A stretch of DNA of 16,566 bases, from positions 1 to 16,566 of the forward strand of contig JAHZEF010000038.1 in the NCBI GenBank assembly GCA_019422005.1. Direction: 5' to 3'. Each line of letters starts with the position of its first letter. Position 1 is the first letter of the stretch. The position numbers and the translations under genes are program-made. A model generated the notes under the pieces. It searched no databases, was not told the origin of the DNA, and saw only the letters and a program-made list of their open reading frames with translations. This DNA comes from Clostridiales bacterium. Lineage in GTDB: Bacteria; Bacillota; Clostridia; Oscillospirales; Oscillospiraceae. Below are positions 11,484-16,566 of the stretch, one piece after another.

Positions 11484-11807
11484 ATGCATCTGGATCATGA
11501 ACATCCCCATACGCACCCGCATGAGCAGGCGCACGATCATGGCTGCGGCGGGCACATCCACTGCGGCGAGCATATGGACTGCGCTTCCTGCGGCCAGCAG
11601 CAGGATCCCAGGGCCGAGCTGCTGGCGCTGATGCGCTATATGGTCGGGCACAACACCCAGCACGCCAACGAACTGGCAGGGCTTGCAAAAAAGCTGGACG
11701 ATCTGGGGGATCACGCGGCCTTTGAGCAGGTGATGCAGGCGGTCAGCGATTTTGAGAAGGGGAACCTTCGGCTTTCTGCGGTTCTTGCGTCGCTGGAGCA
11801 CCAGTAA
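11484..11807 (+). CDS. His/Cys-rich small protein, probable nickel-binding accessory protein
   Basis: The 107-residue protein has an N-terminal 36 residues with 11 His and 4 Cys (HEHPHTHPHEQAHDHGCGGH, then CGEH and CASC), a clear metal-binding tail. Residues about 43-107 are predicted helical (AELLALMRYMVGHNTQHANELAGLAKKL...FEKGNLRLSAVLASL) and form a small domain I cannot name with certainty. There is no signal peptide, so it is cytoplasmic. AAAGGAG precedes the ATG. It is the first gene after a perfect consensus promoter and lies 15 bases before cooT. By context it is a nickel store or chaperone for CO dehydrogenase/acetyl-CoA synthase, similar in concept to CooJ. This role is inferred, not shown by homology. 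Confidence 0.75.
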   Translation: MHLDHEHPHTHPHEQAHDHGCGGHIHCGEHMDCASCGQQQDPRAELLALMRYMVGHNTQHANELAGLAKKLDDLGDHAAFEQVMQAVSDFEKGNLRLSAVLASLEHQ

Positions 11808-11822
11808 AAAGGAGGGGGCGGC

Positions 11823-12017
11823 ATGTGTCTTTCCAATGTTTACCGTAATCAGATCGGCGATGACAATCTGCTGCTGAGCAATGTTCAGAGGATTGAATCT
11901 CACGGCGGCCGGATCGTTCTGACGGACATTCTGGAGCGCCAGGTGACCATTGAAGGGGAACTTCAGATGGCTGACTTGGTTGACGGTAAGGTTATTATTG
12001 TCCCAAAGCAGGATTGA
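11823..12017 (+). CDS. cooT: CooT-family nickel-binding protein
   Basis: The 64-residue protein begins MCLSNVYR, with the Met-Cys start typical of CooT; the known CooT proteins are dimers that bind nickel through Cys2. The rest is a small beta-rich fold (LLLSNVQRIESHGGRIVLTD, ILERQVTIEGELQMADLVDG, KVIIVPKQD), and the length matches the family at about 60-66 residues. Its role is in nickel delivery or sensing for CO dehydrogenase maturation. GGAGGGGG precedes the ATG, and it is co-transcribed with the His-rich gene 15 bases upstream. A strong terminator follows. Confidence 0.85.
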   Translation: MCLSNVYRNQIGDDNLLLSNVQRIESHGGRIVLTDILERQVTIEGELQMADLVDGKVIIVPKQD

Positions 12018-12020
12018 CGG

Positions 12021-12067
12021 AAACCGCTGACGCGCCGGAACCATGCCGGCGCGGCCAGCGGTTTTTT
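12021..12067 (+). terminator. Intrinsic terminator after cooT
   Basis: The long stem AAACCGCTG-CGCGCCGG / CCGGCGCG-CAGCGGTTT, with one small internal bulge and the loop AACCATG, is followed by a T run ending at about 12067. Confidence 0.88.
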
Positions 12068-12100
12068 CCTGCGCGGGCGCTGCGGAAAGGGGGAGGGAAG

Positions 12101-12334
12101 GTGCCGAATTACGAAGTGGTCCGTGAGATCTCCAACAGCTGTGCGCGCAACCAGATGCGCGACGTGTTTTTCAGCGAAATAGAAACGGAGGATCCGGAAG
12201 CCTATGTTCGCAGGGAAATCAAGGGGAGTGACCTCCGGCTGGAGATACAGCCGCTGGCGGAAGGCGCGGTCTGCATTTATGTGGAGAGCGCGGGAATGTT
12301 TCAGAAATTTCTGTTTACCCCCTTGGATGACTGA
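12101..12334 (+). CDS. Conserved-looking small protein of unknown function, GTG start
   Basis: A 77-residue product starts at GTG 12101, six bases after GGGAGG. It reads MPNYEVVREISNSCARNQMR, then DVFFSEIETEDPEAYVRREI and LRLEIQPLAEGAVCIYVESA, ending GMFQKFLFTPLDD. The frame is open from an ATG at 12014, but that part lies in the preceding terminator and reads poorly. It is soluble and acidic, with two cysteines (Cys13 and one near residue 58). I do not recognise the family. It sits between the nickel genes and metF, downstream of a terminator and without a clear promoter of its own, so its transcription may depend on read-through. Membership in the C1 cluster suggests a link to CODH/ACS or its maturation. 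Confidence 0.65.
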   Translation: MPNYEVVREISNSCARNQMRDVFFSEIETEDPEAYVRREIKGSDLRLEIQPLAEGAVCIYVESAGMFQKFLFTPLDD

Positions 12335-12503
12335 CAACTGTCCTGGAAATTCTTCGTTTTTCACGAGAATATGCCTTGCAATTTATAGGCAGTGTATGAT
12401 ACCATAACAGTTGTGCCAAAGCGTAAATTTGTGCGCCGGCCGCGTCCAGCGGCAACGCGCGGAAAGAAGATAAGAACCCAAAATGATAGGAGGACCTTTT
12501 GCA
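12335..12503 (+). promoter_or_regulatory. Leader region upstream of metF
   Basis: This 169-bp gap has A/T-rich stretches. TGCCT (12372-12376)/AGGCA (12387-12391) form a small hairpin, and the far arms CAACTGT (12335-12341) and ACAGTTG (12407-12413) are complementary. TATGAT at 12395-12400 is a possible -10 but lacks a well-spaced -35. It probably holds the metF promoter and perhaps a structured leader. Confidence 0.4.
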
Positions 12504-13433
12504 ATGTCTGTTTCCGAGATCTTTGAAAAAAGAGCGGCATTCTCGTTTGAAGTGTTTCCCCCCAAGACGGACGCCGGCATGGAAAAGCTGTGCGGCACGG
12601 GCGGCGTTCTGGAGCAGCTGTATACGCTGCGCCCGGATTACATTTCCTGCACCTATGGCGCCGGCGGTACCAACGTCGGTAAAAACCTGGAGGTGCTCAA
12701 AAAAATTCAGGAAGACGGCCAGTGCGTGCCTGTGACGCATTTTACCTGCATCGGCAATACCAAAGACGGTATCCGGGAGCAGCTGCAGACGTATCTGGAT
12801 CACGGGATCAACCATATGCTGGCGCTTCGCGGCGACCTGCCGTTTGGCTGGACAGGCACCGGCGGCGATCTGCACTACGCCACGGAGCTGGTAAAGTTTG
12901 TCCGTCAGGAGTTCGGTGACAAGTTCACCATCGCGGTGGCCGGCTCTCCGGAGGGCCATATCGCCTGCCGCAGCCTGGAGGCGGATATCGCCTTCCTCAA
13001 GCAGAAGCAGGACAACGGCGCCGATTATATTATGACGCAGCTGTGCTGGGATATGGACCAGTTCCGCTATTGGCTGGATGCCATCCGGGCCGCGGGGATC
13101 TGGATGCCGGTGGATGTGGGAATCATGCCCATCCTGGATCAGGCTGCCACAATCAATATGGCGCTGAGCCGGAACGGCTGCGTGATGCCCCGCAAGCTGT
13201 GCGAGCTGATTTCGAAATACTGGATTTTCCCCAACCCCTTCGACAAAGAGCCGTTTGACGCCAATGCGGCGGAGAAGAAGGCGGCCTTCAAGGAGGCGGG
13301 CATTGAATACACCATTCGTCAGATTGACGAATACCGCGCCTGCGGGATCGACGGGATCCATCTGTACGCGCTGAACAAGTTTGACGATGTGGCGCGGATT
13401 GCGAAAGAGTCCGGCCTGATCGACCTGATCTGA
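12504..13433 (+). CDS. metF: Methylenetetrahydrofolate reductase
   Basis: MetF reduces 5,10-methylene-THF to 5-methyl-THF, the last reduction of the Wood-Ljungdahl methyl branch and also the methyl source for methionine. The 309-residue protein has normal length for a flavin TIM-barrel enzyme. It has the N-terminal FSFEVFPPK with Glu16, then YISCTYGAGGT, HFTCIGNT, HMLALRGDLPFGWTG, the AGSPEGH segment, and TQLCWDMDQFRYW. An in-frame ATG at 12483 precedes the ribosome binding site AGGAGG, so the ATG at 12504 is preferred. The zinc-binding partner MetV, which often accompanies acetogen MetF, is not encoded next to it. The next genes are cooC, acsD and acsC. Confidence 0.94.
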   Translation: MSVSEIFEKRAAFSFEVFPPKTDAGMEKLCGTGGVLEQLYTLRPDYISCTYGAGGTNVGKNLEVLKKIQEDGQCVPVTHFTCIGNTKDGIREQLQTYLDHGINHMLALRGDLPFGWTGTGGDLHYATELVKFVRQEFGDKFTIAVAGSPEGHIACRSLEADIAFLKQKQDNGADYIMTQLCWDMDQFRYWLDAIRAAGIWMPVDVGIMPILDQAATINMALSRNGCVMPRKLCELISKYWIFPNPFDKEPFDANAAEKKAAFKEAGIEYTIRQIDEYRACGIDGIHLYALNKFDDVARIAKESGLIDLI

Positions 13434-13515
13434 GCAGCTGCGCTACATAGCGCCCGGCGGCTGCCGGACGCTGTGCCGGGCTCGGCCCGGTGTCAAGGAA
13501 AAGGAGCAATCGCCA

Positions 13516-14283
13516 ATGGCAACACAAACCATTGCCGTCGCCGGCAAGGGCGGCGTCGGCAAAACAACAATCTGCGGCATGATGATCGACCGCCTGATTC
13601 AGGAGAAGAAAGGCCCTGTGCTGGTGGTGGACGCCGACGCCAATTCCAATCTCAACGAGGTGCTGGGCGTCGAAGTCGACACGACGCTGGGCGCCATCCG
13701 CGAGGAAATGGCCCAAGCGGAGCTGAAGGGCACCATTCCGGCCGGTATGTCCAAGCAGGACTACGCGGAAATGAAGTTTTCCGACGCTCTGGTGGAAGAG
13801 CGGGATTTCGACATGCTGGTGATGGGACGCACCCAGGGCAAGGGATGCTATTGCTATGTCAACGGCGTCCTCAAATCCCAGGTGGATAAATATGTGAACA
13901 ATTACCGCTACCTGGTGATCGACAATGAGGCCGGCCTGGAGCATATCAGCAGAGGGACGCTGCCCCATGTGGACTTGATGCTGCTGGTGAGCGACTGTTC
14001 CCGCCGCGGCATTCAGGCGGTGGCCAGGATTGCCGAAATGGTCGGCGAACTGAATCTGCAGCCGGGGAAAATGCTGCTGATTGTCAACCGGGCTCCGGGC
14101 GGGCAGCTCAATGCAGGCGTTGCGGAAGAGATTGAGAAGCATGGCCTGCAGCTGGCGGGCGTCCTGCCGCAGGACGAGCTGGTCTACGAGTACGACTGCG
14201 ACGGAAAGCCCAGTTCCAAACTTCCCGAAAGCGCCCCGATCAAAACGGCGCTCCATCAAATTATGAAAGATATCAATCTTTAA
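13516..14283 (+). CDS. cooC: CooC/AcsF-type nickel-insertion ATPase
   Basis: The 255-residue protein is a MinD/ParA-like P-loop ATPase used in nickel insertion into CO dehydrogenase or acetyl-CoA synthase. The deviant Walker A motif GKGGVGKTT starts at residue 10 (AVAGKGGVGKTTICG), with VLVVDADANSNLNEVLG following. The metal-binding Cys111-x-Cys113 lies in GKGCYCYVN. Further motifs are VIDNEAGLEHISRGT and the NR motif in LIVNRAP. AAGGAG precedes the ATG. Lying immediately upstream of acsD and acsC, it could be the ACS-dedicated form (AcsF); sequence alone does not separate the two. No truncation is seen. The 82-bp gap after metF has a G/C-rich hairpin (13476-13490). Confidence 0.93.
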   Translation: MATQTIAVAGKGGVGKTTICGMMIDRLIQEKKGPVLVVDADANSNLNEVLGVEVDTTLGAIREEMAQAELKGTIPAGMSKQDYAEMKFSDALVEERDFDMLVMGRTQGKGCYCYVNGVLKSQVDKYVNNYRYLVIDNEAGLEHISRGTLPHVDLMLLVSDCSRRGIQAVARIAEMVGELNLQPGKMLLIVNRAPGGQLNAGVAEEIEKHGLQLAGVLPQDELVYEYDCDGKPSSKLPESAPIKTALHQIMKDINL

Positions 14284-14319
14284 ATACACATTTTTTATTT
14301 CTTAAGGGGGATACTTACT

Positions 14320-15264
14320 ATGGCATTCGTTCCCAAGGCACAGGCGTTCTCCGCCCATATCAATGCTGTTACGCTGGGTACCGGCGATAAGAGCATCGTC
14401 ATCGGCGGAGAAAACGTGCTGCCGTTCTACACCTTCGACGCGCCGATGGAAAACGCGCCCAAGATCGGCATTGAGATCTCCGATCTGGGCCTGGAAAACT
14501 ATCAGGCGCCCGGCTTCAAGGCTTTCTATGAGGGCTGCAGCACCATGGCTGAGATGGCCCGGAAGGCCGAGACCGTGGAAGGCGCTTCCTTCATCTGCCT
14601 CTACTTTGAGGGCGCGGATCCCAACGGTCACAACAAGAGCGTTGAGGAGTGTGTGGCGCAGGTGAAAGAGGTGGCCGAGGTTGTGACCAAGCCGCTGGTG
14701 ATCATGGGCTGCAAAAACGCCGAGAAGGACGCTGCGCTGCTGGGCGCCATGGCCGAGGCGCTCCAGGGCAGGAACGCCCTGTTCCTCTCCGCCAAGGAGG
14801 AGGACTACAAGTCCATCGGCGCCTCCGTCGCCATGGCTTACAACCAGAAGGTCGGCGCTGAGTCCGCTGTGGACATCAACCTGGCCAAGCAGCTGAACGT
14901 CCTCATCAGCCAGCTGGGCGTTCCCACCGGCAGCGTTGTGATGAACGTCGGTTCCGCCGCCGCCGGTTACGGCTTCGAGTACGTGGCTTCCACACTGGAC
15001 CGCGTCAAGGCTGCTGCGCTGGCACAGAACGACAACATGCTGCAGATGCCCATTATTACCCCGATCTCCACTGAGACATGGGGCGTCAAGGAGTCCATCA
15101 TGCCCGAGGCTGATATGCCTGAATGGGGCAGCGCGGAAGAGCGCGGCATTGAAATGGAAGTCGCCACCGCCGCCGCATGCCTGGCATCCGGCTCCGACGC
15201 CGTCATCCTGGCGCATCCCGCTTCCATCGCGGCGATCTCCAAGATGATCGACGCCCTCGTGTAA
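14320..15264 (+). CDS. acsD: Corrinoid iron-sulfur protein small subunit (acetyl-CoA decarbonylase/synthase delta)
   Basis: The 314-residue protein is the TIM-barrel small subunit of the corrinoid iron-sulfur protein, which pairs with AcsC to hold cobalamin for methyl transfer to acetyl-CoA synthase. The family patterns seen include ENVLPFYTFDAPMENAPKIG near the N-terminus, FICLYFEGADPNGHNKSVEE, VTKPLVIMGCKNAEKD, MNVGSAAAGYGFEYVASTLD, and PIITPISTETWGVKES. The length matches the roughly 310-320 residues usual for AcsD. The ATG is preceded by AAGGGGG. The codon choice is strongly biased (AAG, CTG, GGC, GTC), which suggests high expression. It is 36 bases after cooC and 22 bases before acsC, so all are one operon. 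Confidence 0.95.
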   Translation: MAFVPKAQAFSAHINAVTLGTGDKSIVIGGENVLPFYTFDAPMENAPKIGIEISDLGLENYQAPGFKAFYEGCSTMAEMARKAETVEGASFICLYFEGADPNGHNKSVEECVAQVKEVAEVVTKPLVIMGCKNAEKDAALLGAMAEALQGRNALFLSAKEEDYKSIGASVAMAYNQKVGAESAVDINLAKQLNVLISQLGVPTGSVVMNVGSAAAGYGFEYVASTLDRVKAAALAQNDNMLQMPIITPISTETWGVKESIMPEADMPEWGSAEERGIEMEVATAAACLASGSDAVILAHPASIAAISKMIDALV

Positions 15265-15286
15265 TCAGAAAGGAGAATCTACTACA

Positions 15287-16566
15287 ATGGCTGTCAAAGG
15301 TCTGGATATTTTCAAGCTGTCTCCCAAGACGAACTGTAAAGAGTGCGGATGCCCCACTTGTATGGCATTCTGCATGAAGGTGGCGCAGGGCGCGCTGCCC
15401 ATTGAAAAATGCCCGCATATGAGCGCCGAGGCGCTGGCGCTGCTGTCTGAGGCCACTGCGCCTCCGATGAAGACCATCGAGGTCGGCGCCGGCGAGAACG
15501 CCCACAAGCTGGGCGGTGAGACGGTCCTGTTCCGTCATGAGAAGACCCTGGTTTCCCGCAACCTGTTTGCCGTGCCGGTCTGCACCTGCATGGACGACGC
15601 CGCGGTGGACGCCGCCCTGGCGGATATGGCCAAGGTGGACTACGAGCGCATCGGCGAGCGGATGCACGTGGAGTTCCTGTTTGTGAGGTACGCCGGCAAC
15701 GGCGCCGACAAGTATGTGGCTCTGGTCAAGAAGGCCATGGCCGCGGGCCGCGCCCTGATCCTCGACTGCGCTGACGCTGAGGTTGCCAAGGCTGCCCTGG
15801 CCGAGTGCAAGGACGGCAAGCCCATCCTGAACGGCGCGAACAAGGACAACTGGGAGGCCATGAACGCCGCTGCCAAGGAAGCCGGCGTGACCCTGGGCGT
15901 GACCGGCGCCTCCCTGGAGGAGATGTACGAGGTCATTGTCAAGCTGGAAGGCGCGGGCAACAAGAACCTGGTGGTCGACGTCACCGGCGCCAACGCCAAG
16001 GAGACCCTGAAGAACGCCGTGCAGCTGCGCCGCGCGGCCCTGAAGGACGGCGACCGCACCTGCGGCTATCCCTCCATCGTCAACCTGGCCAGGATCGCCG
16101 AGGGCGACCTGCATCTGCAGACGGCGCTGGCCGCCATGTTCACGGTCAAGTACGGCTCCATCATTGTCATGGAGAAGATGACTTATGCCGAGGCGCTGCC
16201 GCTGTACGGCCTGCGTCAGAACATCTACACCGACCCCCAGAAGCCCATGAAGGTGGAGCCGGGCATCTATCCCATGAACGGCGCCACGCCCGACGATCCG
16301 TGCATGATGACCGTCGACTTCGCGCTGACCTACTTCCTGGTTTCCGGCGAACTCGAGCGCTCCAAGGTGCCGATCAACCTGATCATCACCGACGCCTCCG
16401 GCATGTCCGTTCTGACTGCCTGGGCTGCGGGCAAGTTCTCGTCGTCCACCATCAAGAAGGGCTTCGACGAGATGGACATCGCCGGCAAGATCAACAACCG
16501 CACCCTGGTCATCCCCGGCAAGGTCGCCGTTATGAAGGGCGAGATCGCCGAGAAGCTGCCGGAGTG
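15287..16566 (+). CDS. acsC: Corrinoid iron-sulfur protein large subunit (ACDS gamma), 3'-truncated by window
   Basis: The frame runs from ATG 15287, after AAGGAG, to the window end, with 426 codons and no stop. The N-terminal domain has Cys17-x2-Cys20-x4-Cys25-x16-Cys42, the [4Fe-4S] ligand spacing known for AcsC/CdhE (TNCKECGCPTCMAFC...KCPH). A TIM-barrel region follows at about residues 80-325 (TLVSRNLFAVPVC..., VVDVTGANAKETLKNAVQLRR, CGYPSIVNLAR). The C-terminal part is the start of the cobalamin-binding domain (NLIITDASGMSVLTAWAAGKF, VIPGKVAVMKGEIAEKLPE). Family members have about 445-450 residues, so only some 20 residues should be missing. It is the last gene visible; acetyl-CoA synthase, CO dehydrogenase and the methyltransferase genes are expected nearby but are not in the window. 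Confidence 0.95.
   Translation, partial: MAVKGLDIFKLSPKTNCKECGCPTCMAFCMKVAQGALPIEKCPHMSAEALALLSEATAPPMKTIEVGAGENAHKLGGETVLFRHEKTLVSRNLFAVPVCTCMDDAAVDAALADMAKVDYERIGERMHVEFLFVRYAGNGADKYVALVKKAMAAGRALILDCADAEVAKAALAECKDGKPILNGANKDNWEAMNAAAKEAGVTLGVTGASLEEMYEVIVKLEGAGNKNLVVDVTGANAKETLKNAVQLRRAALKDGDRTCGYPSIVNLARIAEGDLHLQTALAAMFTVKYGSIIVMEKMTYAEALPLYGLRQNIYTDPQKPMKVEPGIYPMNGATPDDPCMMTVDFALTYFLVSGELERSKVPINLIITDASGMSVLTAWAAGKFSSSTIKKGFDEMDIAGKINNRTLVIPGKVAVMKGEIAEKLPE

Noticed and set aside
11484..11600. His-codon-rich stretch as a tandem DNA repeat or CRISPR-like array
   Set aside because: The repetition is at the His-codon level within one coding frame; there are no regular direct repeats with unique spacers. 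No CRISPR array was seen anywhere in the window.
12315..13361. A 348-codon minus-strand open frame opposite metF
   Set aside because: Antisense to a clear metF gene and without motifs; biased third positions in GC-rich genes keep such frames open.
13288..16114. Three long minus-strand open frames (13288-14289, 14302-15216, 15203-16114) opposite cooC, acsD and acsC
   Set aside because: These are shadows of highly biased coding sequence; their translations are His/Gln/Val/Leu-rich without any family pattern.

Overview
The window looks like a chromosomal segment from a GC-rich, strictly anaerobic Clostridia-type Firmicute, probably an Oscillospirales/Ruminococcaceae-like gut bacterium with a Wood-Ljungdahl (CODH/ACS) pathway. 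This rests on the acsD/acsC genes, a tetrahydrofolate riboswitch in front of an ECF folate transporter, a thioredoxin/CoA-disulfide reductase cluster, and strong GGAGG ribosome binding sites. The species cannot be named from this sequence alone.

Region 1 (1-4850): The tail of ybaB and recR form a coupled pair. A Crp/Fnr-family regulator gene follows. It converges on a minus-strand operon of thioredoxin, a single-domain rhodanese and a CoA-disulfide-reductase/rhodanese fusion; the two units share a perfect 19-bp terminator hairpin. A separate minus-strand SDR oxidoreductase lies next to them. The promoters of the thioredoxin operon and of the SDR each carry a TGTGA-N5-TCAC palindrome about 31 bp from the -10 box. 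This fits class II activation by the neighbouring Crp/Fnr protein, whose recognition helix keeps the CRP-type R-E-x3-R residues.

Region 2 (4853-7650): This is a minus-strand folate operon. A sigma70-type promoter is followed by a THF riboswitch, a terminator that overlaps the ribosome binding site, folT (ECF folate S-component), folC, a second ECF-type S-component of unknown substrate, and an intrinsic terminator.

Region 3 (7675-10752): This is a low-GC island. Its ends are 26-bp imperfect inverted repeats (23/26 identical) flanked by a 6-bp direct repeat (AAAAAT), the signature of a transposition unit of about 3.07 kb. Inside are the C-terminal stub of an SLH-domain protein, a small lipoprotein gene, a nested IS1595-type insertion sequence and an Mrr-type nuclease gene. 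No transposase fitting the outer ends is visible. The unit sits in the T-tract of the upstream csoR-type terminator, just ahead of the folT promoter.

Region 4 (10750-16566): This region concerns nickel and C1 metabolism. A His-rich CsoR/RcnR-family regulator with an InrS-like ligand set is divergent from a His/Cys-rich small protein and a CooT-family nickel-binding protein, with a CsoR-type palindrome between them. After a terminator come a GTG-started small protein of unknown function, metF, cooC/acsF, acsD and acsC (cut by the window end). Together these provide nickel handling, methyl-branch reduction and the corrinoid iron-sulfur protein that carries methyl groups to acetyl-CoA synthase.
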